From assembly GCA_036873755.1 (NCBI GenBank), contig JAVTVY010006765.1:310001-374000 (forward strand): 64,000 nucleotides of DNA. Direction: 5' to 3'. This document shows, piece after piece, positions 25,159 through 37,201 of this stretch. The DNA is from Hanleya hanleyi. Lineage: Eukaryota; Mollusca; Polyplacophora; Lepidopleurida; Hanleyidae. Each line of letters opens with the position of its first letter. Position 1 is the first letter of the stretch. The notes beneath the pieces were generated by a model. The model had not been told where the DNA came from. It saw only the letters and a program-made list of their open reading frames with translations, and searched no databases. The translations under genes and the position numbers were made by a program.

Positions 25159-25489
25159 TGTTTGATGTGTAAACACTCCCTATTGAAGTACAGCTATCTA
25201 CACATGTTCAAATAGAACAATCTCACCATAGCAAATCATATAAATGAATGTGAAATAGTACAACACATATGTCAGATGGTAGGCATACCGGGTCGTATGA
25301 ATGAAGAGGTGTCAGATGACAATGAGGACTTGGTACTTGCAAACACAGAAATAATCGATAGTTCATGGAACTGATACTATGACCCATTCATCTAACGAGG
25401 TACCGGTCATTCTTATGGCCTCATTATGACGTCATAAGAATAAGTCATATCAGTTATGACACCTATGATGGTCATTCCTGAGATCCTCA

Positions 25490-25835
25490 AGGTGGTCATA
25501 TGAACAGTCACAATCAAAGCGTGACTGAGATACATCATTCTCTAGATGACGACTTTACAACGAATATTATGGATTAAGAATACTGATCAGCGATACGGAT
25601 TTGATATTTTTGGAACATCATGATGTCTTGCCGGCATCATTGAAAACTGTTGACCGCTTCTCTCTTGCAGGAAACTTGCCTTTGTTTATGCATACCATGA
25701 TTGTCTTTTTAATTTGGTGCTCATACTGTTATATGGAATATGGAATAGATCTTTGGATTATGGATGTGAATATTCTTCAATGGACGACGACTGAATTATG
25801 AATGACGGACCAGACGCTTGTAATTTAGGCTTAGG
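25490..25835 (+). repeat. Penelope-element 3' tail repeat, further copy
   Basis: The block containing AAAGCGTGACTGAGATACAT through TGAATGACGGACCAGACGC matches the tail of copy 1 closely. No RT sequence accompanies it. Confidence 0.7.
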
Positions 25836-25839
25836 CCTC

Positions 25840-28670
25840 CAGAGAACTGTTACTCTTACGGTAAAAGTATGTCAGGTGGCGATTACTATCTATCTAGTTA
25901 AACTGACTTTCGATACCACTAAACCGTTATTGCCAAACAAGGTTATTCTATCAAGCCTCTACATTTTTTCTAAAATTGTCTGATAACCATCATACATTGA
26001 ATGTGACATGCCATTTTCAAAGCAACCACCGGGTATTTATTCCTATCATCATGCACTTAGTTGTCTGATGATATATGTTTAATTTTGTCACGGACTACGG
26101 TCACTCGGCGAATGTCACTTATGACAGACATATACCTGCCTCAAACGATGGGATCAGAAAAAGCATGGAAGTGTGCGTCTTTTCCAAAAGAGAATTGTTT
26201 TATGTAAAACAACCTAGCTTTCAACTTTTAGCTAAATAATCAAAACACAATATTGAAAAGTAATTTGAAAATTCAAACTTGATCAACAGATTTAAATGCT
26301 TCTGCAGACACATTACCTTTACTTCAAAGCTCCAATTATGGATATAATATATCAACCTTGTATATATGCTCGACTCCCTAACTGAACTTGATCAGATAGC
26401 TCAGTGGAGGAATAATTATATTAACTGATTAAGGGAACGTGGTATGACATATCCAGAACTGAAGGACAGCTTCACATTAATAGTCCGGTTAGCATCATTA
26501 TCAAACGGGATGATATATATAACTATTTAATGGTTGTGACTTTTGCAACACCAGCTCTAATATTTTAGATTTCACGAGACTAATTATCTATAACCAGGAT
26601 GCAGAGAGGCTGAGCATCAATTTGATGAAATGTCAAGGTCGGATAGTAATAAAGGAAATGAGCAGATGGAAAAAAGTTCAACTGTTACGTCATAAACGAT
26701 AATAGAAAAAACGCAACAGAAATTTTTTGTGAAGTCAAGGATCAGCAATCAAATATTTATTTACAATGCTAAAATCATATACAAATTAAGTAAGGTTAAT
26801 ACAACAAATAAATGAGAATTATAGTCTTACTGTTCAATGTTATACCGGTGTATATTTCACAGTCCGTACTAACGTGCACAAATCTCTCCACAGTCCGTGC
26901 CGACGCGCAGAAATCGCGTTTCTGTATTTTGATAGTCCAACACTGCTCAGCTGTTTACAGTTCCAGTAAATGTCCAATCTGCGACAGTTGAATATCGTAG
27001 ACAACACCGCAGCGAAAAGTCAATTTACAGGAGTATACAGTCCGTATAGTAAGTATAATGTACCCACATAAAGCCAGTTTGAATTCCCTCCTCGATCATT
27101 GAATGTTAGGCTATTTCTACTCTATGAGAAATTCCAGACCTTTCCACAGCAAGAAGCAAGAAGCTACTAGAACATACAGCATTGACGTATGATCTGACCC
27201 AGGTACAATTACAATAAGCTTCCAGAAACATCAACAGTGTCTAATAATAAACTACACTACCATGACAGCCTATATGCAGATGGCGCTGTGGTCTATCTAC
27301 TCGCGTCATCCGGGTCTGTTGATGTATGGGCAGATGGCGCTATGGCCCAGTTACTCGTTTTATCCGGGTCTGTTCGTGTATCGGCCATTTGCAATGCTAA
27401 TCGACATTTGATTGCGATTAAATCGGATACGACCTCGACATAATAAACCCCGCGAACGTCTAATAATAGACTGCAATTCCATGACACAACAATCTCGTGT
27501 TACAGAGTGAGTCACTATCTAAACGTTTAACCAAAAACATATCATTGGTATAAATATTATGACAGCAAAGGTAGCATGCTATATTTAATCATGGTAAATG
27601 CTAGCTTGCCTAATAAGCTAAGCTTCTAACCGTTTTGTATATGCCTCTTCGCTAACACATTTGTCAATTATTGTTTGCTCACGAGGGACATCTCACTCTA
27701 TAGTTTCCTCTGGTTGAGATTGCCCTCTAGGGCAGAGCCCGAGGGCACTATCTCACCCAAAGAGCACTATAGTGAGATAGTTCACGAGGAAGCAGACACT
27801 AATTCATTTAGTATATACCATATACCGTTGGCGCGTCAAATACGAGGAAAAGCAACAGGAAAATGACTGGATACGTATCAAAAGTTTTGAAATATTTAAA
27901 ATAGCATGGTTTCCATTTCATAAAAATATTGTCACTAACAGGGACAATGTTACCCTCACGTTCAGGAACTATCATCCACACTGCGTTCGTTCAATCAAAA
28001 TACAACATTCTCATATAAGGTATATTAATTCCAGCTATAATCGAAACATGAGGCACCAGAGGTGCTACAACTCCTCAGTCCCTTAACAGTCTAGGCCAAG
28101 ATGTTTTTATGGGTGTAGAAGTTTGAATAAATAGCAGTGAGTTATGGCATGCGAAATGCAAACCCAAGCCACAACTCGGACAGATGAACGGATGGATACA
28201 CTGACGGTACGACGGACGGACGGACAGACAATCGGAATCCAGTATACCCCGAACTATGTACTGGATAGTCCAATATAATGTGACTGGAATATGTCCTCCT
28301 TTCATATGTTGATGTCTACCATGTCCAATCGAACATCCAAATAATAAAGGAAAGGCTGCCAGGCACCCATTGTATTGGACTATGTACAGGGGTATAAAAA
28401 GTGACAAAGTATCCACATATCTGCAGGAAAAAAAACATGTAAAGTTGTGATCTTATTGCCCTGGCGTCAACGCAAAGTGGTCGGCCGCCTAGGCCCCGGA
28501 AGCCCTGGTGTTCCAGATGGCTGGAAATGCATTCGAACCCATTTCTGGCAGTTAAATTTCTAATATATTATTCACAATTCAACCCCTGTTTTATATATTT
28601 TTAAGAAATTTTTTTTTAAATGTTACACATGGCCCATGTGATGAAAGAAATAACTACCGGCTAGAGTTAC
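25840..28670. other. gene-free stretch with short repeats
   Basis: No coding signature was found. A 54-bp unit containing GCAGATGGCGCT is present twice at about 27276-27384. A small foldback lies near 27690-27790 (CACTATAGTGAGATAG against CTATCTCACC-like arms). Confidence 0.45.
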
Positions 28671-28677
28671 TGAGCTG

Positions 28678-29084
28678 TCTCACGATGGGATGGGATGAGA
28701 TTTTCGGCTAAATATTGGAGCCAGTTCATCTCAGAGAAGTGAAATTCCCCACAGTATCTGTATGTAATTTGCGCATTTGTATTCTGAATTTCGACGGAAA
28801 TCTATTCAGAATCAAAACAAATCTCCAATACCTCACATGTTATTTTCATAGCGCCTAGTCACAATGTTACAGCATTGCAGGCCCAACGTCATTGTGCTTT
28901 GAAAAAAAAAGAAAAAAAGAAAAAAAACACGCGAGGTATTGGAGATTTTCTTTGATCTTGAACAAATTTCCTTCAAATTTCAGAATAAAAATGCAGAAAT
29001 TACATATAGATACTGTGGAGAATTTCACTTCTCTAAGAAAAACTGGCTCCGATAGCCGAAAATCACATCCCATCGCAATGTGAG
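28678..29084. repeat. large inverted repeat (foldback), arms ~155 bp
   Basis: The left arm (about 28678-28843) and right arm (about 28932-29084) are reverse complements with a minority of mismatches, for example GAAATTCCCCACAGTATCTG opposite AGATACTGTGGAGAATTTC. The loop of about 90 bp contains an A-rich run. A transcript could form a long hairpin. Confidence 0.8.
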
Positions 29085-30470
29085 AGAGAAACTCCCCTGA
29101 CGAATCTCCGTTGGTAACGCATTAGCGTCAGTGAAACAACAACAACACCGATGATATCTGCGTTGATTTATTGGGTTGGCCATACCTTTCGCTATCTTTC
29201 ATGAAGTATGTTTTAGAGGACTTGTTATGCGAGACACCGCTTGTAACTGGCCGATGACCACAGTTCATTTTACAACTGAAAACTCAACTCCGCCATTGAT
29301 GTGTTGGCAGCACGAAGCACGAACACATGGGCACTACTTTCGATTTTGACAGATCTCAGAGGTTCCTACAATCCTGTGACAAGGCAAAGTACAAGTTGCC
29401 CTTTTCCGATAAAATAGGCGTTTATTATCGTTCAAATCCATTCTGAGAACTTTTAGACGAAATAACAAGTCGATTTTCACAGTTTTAATGTCGGACTACT
29501 TTTTTCTCAACAGCGTAGGGACACGACAATTATGGTTATCTCGTATCAGTGCCACAAGCTTTTATCCCGGGTAATTTACTGTATATCTGACACGGTGTTT
29601 TCGGTGGATGTTTCGTGGTTCGGACAAAGCTAGGGTAATAGGACAAATTTATCAGTTCTATAAACCAAAGAAAACGTGTTTTCTTAATTTTTACATTTGC
29701 TACTTCGGGCGGATTTTATTTTGGGCGCTCATACGTTTTGCGGAAGTAATTTGGCTCTGGATACGGCCCTGACTGGCAATACCGTACTGCTGAATATGCA
29801 AAGGAATATAGACTTATAGATCAAACCAATGACCAGTCATTCACTATACTGAACCAATGGCTGACATACAACTTTACTATGGAACTCTTGATTGGCTACA
29901 TGCTAGTAACAGTATGTAAATCGGTATAAAAGTAGGGCTAATGTATGCATACTTGTAGATCCGTTTTTAGAAGACTGGAAAATTGTAAAAAAAATTGTAA
30001 AAAAACAATTAATGATCGGCTAGACCTGAAAGCCTCAAAGGCACAAGTAAAAAATAAAAGGATCATAACCTGTAAGTTTCATGAACTTCCTAGCAATAGT
30101 TATCGAGATACTGCTCGGACAGACGGACAGACACATCCCCAGGGCCATAACAATACCCCTTAGCCCGTAGGGCTGAGGAGTAAAAAGGGAAAACCGCCTG
30201 AAAACGCTTGAATTGAATAATTACTCTAATAGTATTTAACGATTTTTATATTCATATTTGTGTAAACTGGAGTTCTATTCTTTAAACTGGAATTAAAGGT
30301 GGGTATATCAGCGAAAACTATCACAGTCATTGTAGCCTACTTAACAGTTCGATCTCTCATCGTGCTCTAGGAAAATTTTACGATTTGATCATCAGAGTGA
30401 AGTCATCGTTTTTGTGCGGCCGTCGAAGACGCCAAGTATAAGTCGACTGAAGCTATAAACCTGTTTGAAA
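29085..30470. other. gene-free stretch
   Basis: No gene is supported. A segment near 30100-30180 (ACAGACGGACAGACAC, then CCCTTAGCCCGTAGGGCTGA) looks like a dispersed repeat end with a small hairpin. Confidence 0.4.
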
Positions 30471-30475
30471 CTCAT

Positions 30476-30586
30476 ACTACTGTTTCACATATGGGAATGT
30501 GTGACTACTGTTCCACATATGGGAATGTGTGACTACTGTTTCACATATGGGAATGTGTGACTACTGTTCCACATATGGGAATGTGT
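30476..30586. repeat. 28-bp tandem repeat, 4 copies
   Basis: Units of the form ACTACTGTTYCACATATGGG alternate T and C at one position, as if a two-unit block had itself been duplicated. Confidence 0.9.
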
Positions 30587-31810
30587 TGCACAGTAGTTTG
30601 AGTTTCAATAATGTTTACTGAAGCTCATACTTGGCAGGAACAGTTTCCCATTTTATCTCATTGTTTCCCCAAGACGCTGTTGGCATATCACTCCGACAGT
30701 CGTGTTGGTCTTTAGTTACATGTATACAGACCGTGCCCACTAGTTTCCGTTTACATGACGACGCGAGACAATATTCACCGGCAGGAGCAATATTCATGTG
30801 CGAGAATTATCATCCGCGGCGGGAAGTAACACCTGATACATACACTGCGTTTATATCAATTACAGTTATAATCTGCGCCGGCCTATTCCGTGGAAAAATC
30901 TTCTGGATTTGACGGAAAAGGTCATCAACAGATGATAACTTTCCTGATATCTATCCGATTTTGATTCTGTTTAGTTATTGTTTAACCTGAAGAGATTTCT
31001 GATTCAGAAATATATAGTTTGATGAACATTCTCTATAATTTCATACCGAAAAAGACGTGTCGATTCGCCGGGAATTTTTTCGAGATATACCGATATACAG
31101 TTTTATGCACTTTTCTTGTAGACGTATGCATACAACAAAAATCTGAATGCATAATTTTGATCTCGAGCATTATAGGATCATGGAAATATAATTACCATAG
31201 CTGTATCTTCAACCGTTTTCTTGTAATGTATGCCGGAATACGAGTGACTCGATTCGCCGAGAATTCTGCCAAGGATCGCTGGGAATGGGTTGTATATTAA
31301 AATTAAATTGCGAATTTGACGGAAACGGACTTAGGATTAATTACTGCTCAGGACTACCGTGAGTTTGTTTGTTTGTTTGTTTTTCACCGTTAAGAACACA
31401 ATTTTAGAAAAACATATTAATTAAAAAAAAAATTCAAATAAATATTTGGAAAATTGTAAGATTTAATATTTAGTGATTGATTTGACTTTTTAATTGTAAG
31501 AATAAAATAATGTTAATAATTGTTAAAAGTCAGAATCTACATTTCCTTCCCTATTGTAGTTAACTAGACGTGATACTGGCTGTTAAAAAAATCAGTCACT
31601 AGATGTCCCTCTTTGATCAACGCGTGATATATGTTTCCATGTGTAACATCGTCTCCTTCCTTCCTTCCTTCCTTACAGTCACAACGTTTGGCTGAACGAT
31701 TTCTAATGATTTTCCCATCAAGCTGTTCCATCCTCTAAACAACAAATTAAATGGCCCGTTAAAGCAAGTGGAACAAAATTCAGTCGAGCCTTTCCTAAGT
31801 GGAAACAAAA

Positions 31811-32290
31811 TTATACTAAGTTTGCAATAGCAAACAGTCCACAGATCCCGGAAATGGGGATGGTGGCGGAGGGGTTATCTTCCCATATCTTCTTGGTCAG
31901 GGCCTGGTACTTTCGAAGCACAGTACCAGCCGTATCCCTTGAAAAATTATTGGCGCCAATATAGAGAACAATAATGTCGTAGTTAGGGACAAGTAGACAG
32001 AGTTTCTCCCACATCTCTTCTATCTTATATCCAGAGTAGGATACAACGTTGATGGAAGGATCTTTGAAGTAGTCAGTTGTACATATTTGGTCTGGAAATG
32101 ACAAGCTATCAGAACTTTTGTGTAACTCATGGTGAACAAAGGTGATAGAAAGACGCAAGTGAATTGATGGAACATAATAAAGTATCTGATGGAAGATTGA
32201 AATTGTAGTTTCGCGGCCCTTCGTACACACAAAGCCGTCCAGAAAAAAACTGAGAGCACCATTTTTTGAGAGGACGGGTCGTTCCCTATG
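31811..32290 (-). pseudogene. SGNH/GDSL-hydrolase-like fragment
   Basis: The readable part has SGYKIEEMWEKLCLLVPNYD, then IIVLYIGANNFSRD and NPSATIPISGI. This spacing resembles blocks II-III of SGNH hydrolase-like domains found in some transposons and host genes (GANN in place of the usual GxND). The N-terminal GDS block and C-terminal DxxH block are not seen, and an overlapping open frame (32343-32020) suggests a frame break. Source and function are unknown. Confidence 0.35.
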
Positions 32291-32445
32291 CTTTCTTTAG
32301 AGAGCTCAGTACTGTGATGTCCAACATGGGAAATTACATGCAAATGGGCATGTATCTGATGAAAAATTGATACGGATACGGATATCGCGGCCCATCAACT
32401 CAATGTTTTATTGAAATTTCACGGTATATTTCTTAGTTCACTTAA

Positions 32446-34458
32446 GGATAGCCATCCCGTTAGAGGCAGTTTTTGCACCCCTATGACAATTTGTCTTCTG
32501 TATCAATAATTATACAAGATAACCACAATAAACTATATATTTTATGAAAGCGCACATCGTAGGGATTCCAACTATATGATTTGTATAACCGACACTGCTA
32601 CTGTGTAGAAAATATTCCAATTTAAAAAAATTCAAATGAAAACAATAGCGTTCAATTTTGAATTGAAATTTCATGAAAACCGTTGATCTTGTTTCAACTT
32701 CGATGGTATACCTTGATAGGAGACAACTCGAACTAGGAAATGTTATCTCATTTTTTATAATTTTTGCCTGGTTTTGTTTTTACAGCTATTTTACTGAAAT
32801 AAATTGAAAAAACGTGTAAAACGTACTATAGAACGTACTATTTTACGGTCATTTGTCTTTAAAGTTGAATAATTAAAAAACTAAGCCGAACTTACAACAA
32901 GTGAGTTCACCTTATAAGTAGCATGCCAAAGGGCCATGGTCCCTTTCCCCAGGCTGCGGCCCACATACATACTGCGCCCTAAAACGCATTCGGACGGCAA
33001 AGAATACAGACATACTGCGCACTGGCACGATGTCTTTTCTCATGCCAATCAAAGAAAATTATTTGTTGGGGTGAAACTGTGTTGTATTTACATGTATTAT
33101 ATAGTTACTATTAACAAGAATCTTATGGTTTGTTCTTGATCGAATATGAACAGATCAAATATGTAAGTGTCAGCACAAAGAGGTTATCCACAGCAGTTTG
33201 TATTCATTTGTGTACCTGCCCTGCATACTTCGAAGCGAAAACGTGAGGAAACTTTTTCTAGCGACTGTCACTGAGTCTTTTATTATTATTATTATTAGAC
33301 AGTTCATTGTTCAAAAAGTGTTGAAGTATGTATCTGCTGTTACTTCCCCCTTGGCATCACTGCAGACAGCGGAGTATTTGTCTCTGTTTGGTTCCATGTT
33401 TCTGTAGTAAGTGTACTGCTAAACAGTAATTTTACTGGTTTGGCCTGATTTTCGCCACGTCTTAGACACAGCTCAATCCGGCAACATTTTTAGCGTACAT
33501 TCAGAAATATAAAATTGGAACTGAATGAATATTTCTTCTACGGTTTGTGGATAGTTCATAACAATATAGGAAAATGTATTCTGTAAGTATTCTTCAGTGA
33601 TTATAAGTTTTTACCGGTTCATGTACCTTCACTGTTCAGCCGGCGTGAAACACATGAATACATGATCTCATGAAATTAATTATCTTTTAAAATTAATTAC
33701 AGCGCAATTTGCAAGGAAAAGCTATTTTTTGGATAATGTTTTAGAAGGGGAACAAGAAAAATAATATAAAACGGGAGAAAAAATCATAACAATATAATGA
33801 CAGAAATGGAAATCGAACCCACGACGGTCAAAAATACCTTATCGCTGGGCACAACACTGAGTTTAACCTACTGAGCTAATAAATTATCCATAAAATTATA
33901 TCCCTAATTCGTAAACACATTTGTGTGAAAAAGGCGACCATGAAAATAATTTTTAATTTCATTTTTTAGTGATCAAGGCAAATCAGAACCAAAATATAAT
34001 AATGGTTAAACTGTATGAAATAGAATTATAAATTGAATGAATTGATTTCTATTCTGGTTCTCGGCTGCCTACTATGCAAATCTCTATACAAAAGTGCGTA
34101 AAATACGCCCAAATTATAGAAAATGAGCTTTCGAGACGTTTTTAACTTGCAATTCCATCCTTGCTCGCAACAAAATTACCTCGGTATCTTTAAATATTGG
34201 AACTTAAGGATGTGTACACCGGGTTATTGCTTCAAAAATAACACTTCCGTAACATTTTTCCAGAGGGCCTAGCTGTGGGCCGATGGCCAGGGAAAGGGGC
34301 CATGGCTCTTTCAAAAGCGTAGCATGGATACCTAATATTGAAGCACTTCTAATTAGAATTTTGAATTCATTTTTTTTACCAAATGTTAGATGAAATAGTG
34401 AATATTTGAATGCAGAAATAAAAAGGCCAACTTTGAACCTCTAACGGGATAGCTATCC
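32446..34458. mobile_element. TTAA-flanked non-autonomous DNA transposon, 2.0 kb
   Basis: The 21-bp terminal inverted repeats (32446-32466 and 34438-34458, starting GGATAGCYATCCCG) differ at one position and are flanked on both sides by TTAA. Further in, GGGCCATGG-containing segments at about 32925-32985 and 34265-34320 are also inverted to each other. TTAA targets are used by piggyBac and Kolobok. The purine-starting ends fit Kolobok better, which is an inference. No transposase is present. Confidence 0.75.
33808..33890 (-). repeat. tRNA-like segment (SINE relic or tRNA pseudogene)
   Basis: On the minus strand, TTAGCTCAGTAGG resembles box A and GTGGGTTCGATTTCC resembles box B, with about 50 bp between. 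The cloverleaf is not convincing, so a functional tRNA is not claimed. Confidence 0.45.
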
Positions 34459-34689
34459 TTAAGATCTTTACCAGCGCTAAATTTTAAAATAAATAATTAA
34501 ATAATAAATAAAAATGAGAGAGCAGAGAGAGATATAAATAGAAGTAAAGAAGAATCGACTATGTACAAGTTCGTCGGTCTGTTTTTTGTCAGGTTATACT
34601 AGTAAATATGTGTTTTTTGTAATCGCGTGAGTAGTAGGGAGCACGCACAGAAGGGCCAATTGACCTCAAAAATTTGCATATGACCTCTG

Positions 34690-34770
34690 TGACGTCACAG
34701 CGACAGCCAATCAGAAGCGCGTATTTTGAGATGTGGGTGTGGCTATGTGTGTGCGCATGCGTGAGTTTTG
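34690..34770. promoter_or_regulatory. left-end CRE and NRF1-like motifs
   Basis: TGTGACGTCACA (CREB/ATF palindrome) is followed about 55 bp later by GTGTGCGCATGCGTGA. Both recur, inverted, at the right end (about 49990-50070). Factor binding is inferred from motif identity only. Confidence 0.5.
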
Positions 34771-34814
34771 GCGGGAAAGTTTTATGTTAATGAGGTCATT
34801 GGGTGCATTGGGAC

Positions 34815-35430
34815 TATTCAAGATGGCGGCTTGTTTTTTCTAGGTTAGGGGTGGTCGGTTTCAAGATGGCGGCCGATTGCACTTGTTTGACCCTTCATTT
34901 GCATATTTTCAAGATGGCGGCTTGTTTTTTCTAGGTTAGGGGTGGTCGGATTCAAGATGGCGGCCTGTTTTTGTAGGTCAAGTACACTTGCACTTGTTTC
35001 GCGCCTCATTTGCCTATTTTCAAGATGGCGGCCTGTTTTTTCTAGGTTAGGGGTGGTCGGATTCAAGATGGCGGCCTGTTTTTTTTGTAGGTCAAGAAAA
35101 CTTGTTTGGACTTGTTTGACCCTTCATTTGCATATTTTCAAGATGGCGGCCTGTTTTTTCTAGGTTAGGGGTGGTCGGATTCAAGATGGCGGCCTGTTTT
35201 TTTGTAGGTCAAGGTCACTTGCACTTGTTTCGCGCTTCATTTGCATATTTTCAAGATGGCGGCCTGTTTTTTCTAGGTTAGGGGTGGTCGGATTCAAGAT
35301 GGCGGCCTGTTTTTGTAGGTCAAGGTCAATTGCACTTGTTTCGCTCGTCCTCATTTGCATATTTTCAAGATGGCGGCTTGTTTTTTCTAGGTTAGGGGTG
35401 GTCGGATTCAAGATGGCGGTCAATTGCACT
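34815..35430. repeat. left terminal array: YY1-type motif repeats
   Basis: About 5.5 imperfect ~115-bp units, each holding two CAAGATGGCGGC motifs separated by CTAGGTTAGGGGTGGTCGG. Most also contain ATTTGCAT (octamer), and some contain TCAAGGTCA (nuclear-receptor half-site). CAAGATGGCGGC matches the well-known YY1 consensus. The short open frames across the array are by-products. Confidence 0.85.
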
Positions 35431-35520
35431 TGTTTGACATGGGGTGATACTTATACAATTTTCGGAACTTTTTTCTTTTTTTTAATAGTCAAATAGCTCC
35501 AAAAACGTCTATTTCCATTC

Positions 35521-36430
35521 TTGCGCATGCGCAGAATGGTGATAGTTCAACCCACACCAGTCCATCAGATGGCCCTTCATCTCACCTTCACATTGATACC
35601 TCACTCGGCTCCATCGGACCACTAGGGGCGCCCCTAACATCAAAAAGGTTATTTTGCAGTTCGATAGCAAAACCTGGTGTGCGAGGATTATTTTTATTTT
35701 GCAGGTAGTGGGTCGAGTGAGGTGTCAAATTGAAGCTGACGTGAAATGTTTCAGATTGATACCTCACTCGACTCCATTGGACCACTAGGGGCGCCTCTAA
35801 CTCCAAAAAAAGGTGTTTGAAGATTACGCATGCGCAGAATGCTGATAGTTCAACCCACACCCAGTCTATCAGATGCGCCTTCACGTTACCTTCAATTTGA
35901 TACCTCATTCGACCCGATTGCACCATTAGGGACGCCTCTAACCTCAAACAGGTTATTTTTGAACATTGATATTTTTCATATTATCTTTGCGCATGCGCAG
36001 AATTACCCTAATTCAAGCCCACACCCAGTCTATCAGATGCTCCTTCACGTTACCTTCAATTTAATACCTCACTCGACCCGATTGGCCCACTAGGGACGCC
36101 TCTAACGCCAAAAAGGTTATTTTGCACATCGATATCAACATCTCGTGTACGAAGTTTGATTTTTTATTTTTTTTTTTTTTTTATTTTGGCGGTAGTGGAT
36201 CGAGTGAGGTATCCAATTGAAGCTGACGTGAAATGCTTCACAATGATACCGGACTCGACCCGATTGGTCCACTAGGGGCACCTCTAAAGGTATTTTGAAG
36301 ATTGATGTTGATTGATGTTGATATTGATGTTTGGCGTTAGGGCAGCCCCTAGTAGTCCAATGGGGTCGAGTGAGGTATCAATGTGAAGCATTTCACGTCA
36401 GCTTCAATATGATACCTCACTCGACCCGCT
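35521..36430. repeat. left subterminal repeats with TCGAGTGAGGTATC block
   Basis: Several diverged copies of a unit built from GCGCATGCGCAGAAT (NRF1-like), CACACCCAGTC, CCTTCACGTTACC and GATACCTCACTCGACC, then CACTAGGGGCGCC. Some copies are inverted relative to others. A reverse-complement copy occurs at 48770-48845 on the other side of the gene block. Confidence 0.8.
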
Positions 36431-36581
36431 ACCTCAAAAAAAATTTTTTGACTTTGTGTACGAAATTTTTTTTTTTGGAAAAAAAAATTATTTTTTTTTG
36501 GGGGAAAAAAAGCATGATTGGAGCTAATGTTAAGTTGGGTGTGCTAATGAAAGAAGTTTCTCTTTCGGAAAGATGGGTTGG

Positions 36582-36600
36582 CCCTGAAAAGGGCCTTTGA
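36582..36600. other. GC-rich hairpin after the RING gene
   Basis: GGCCCTGAAAAGGGCC forms a 6-bp perfect stem with a 4-base loop just beyond the RING gene's stop (36620). It could mark a 3' end, by analogy with the hairpins after the protease gene. Confidence 0.35.
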
Positions 36601-36619
36601 TAGTGTGATACGACACACT

Positions 36620-37201
36620 TTAAGCGCGGAATATTCGCCTCACGCTTCCTACATGTTTTCGACAAATGGGACATCTTATCTTGAAATGCACCTCTCCGGC
36701 GTCAACGCATCGGCATTGGGCTCCTTCACATGTGAGTTGGATCCAGCAATCCTTGCACATACACAGATGTCCACAGGGTAGAACCGCGTATAAGCTTTCT
36801 TCATTCGAGCAGATGCTACATTGTTTGATTTTTTCTTCATGATGTCGTAGTTTCTTTTGTCTGGTAATTTCCTCTTCCAATCCCGCCCTTGTGGTTTCCA
36901 TTCCCAACATCGCTCCCCTCATGTCGATAATTTGTTCGTTGAGGCGTGATATTTCATCTGTGTGTCGGCATCGTGCTCTTGTTTCAGTGTCTGCAGTCGA
37001 AGTGGTGGTTGATGGAGGTCTAGTAGTTAACCATACACTGGCTAGTTCTCTATCACGGGTGTCGTCCTGGTTATCTTCTTGTTGTATGTCCTCCTCCATT
37101 CTGTTGTTGTTGTCTTGTTCACTTTCCCCGAGTTCTTCTTCTGTACTTGTTAACCTCGTTACATCTTCAAGAACGCGTTGAAAACTGGAGACAATAGCCA
37201 T
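36620..37201 (-). CDS. RING-finger protein, 193 aa
   Basis: This is an intact open frame from ATG 37201. Residues 1-80 are acidic and low-complexity. About 83-125 is a likely coiled coil (ISRLNEQIIDMRGAMLG and onward). About 130-190 is a C3HC4-type RING: CSIC, then LPCGHLCMCKDC, then a longer than usual insert, then RCPICRK. The RING sits at the C-terminus as in IAP- and Mex3-type proteins, so E3 ubiquitin-ligase activity is likely by family. It lies inside the left flank of the Polinton element in the same orientation as the structural genes, flanked by element repeats on both sides. It is therefore probably carried by the element. Host capture and time of arrival are unknown. Confidence 0.75.
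   Translation of the reverse strand: MAIVSSFQRVLEDVTRLTSTEEELGESEQDNNNRMEEDIQQEDNQDDTRDRELASVWLTTRPPSTTTSTADTETRARCRHTDEISRLNEQIIDMRGAMLGMETTRAGLEEEITRQKKLRHHEEKIKQCSICSNEESLYAVLPCGHLCMCKDCWIQLTCEGAQCRCVDAGEVHFKIRCPICRKHVGSVRRIFRA

Larger units (their letters stand above)
22540..25420. repeat. diverged duplicated segment, copy B, interrupted by Penelope sequence
   Basis: This is the partner of 18560-20760. Alignment runs to about 24193 and resumes at about 25158. The extra DNA between these points is Penelope RT end and 3' tail sequence, so the insertion came after the duplication. Confidence 0.65.

Noticed and set aside
34845..35496. Repetitive frames with NPTTPNLEKT or FKMAACF words
   Set aside because: They are translations of the YY1-type repeat array.
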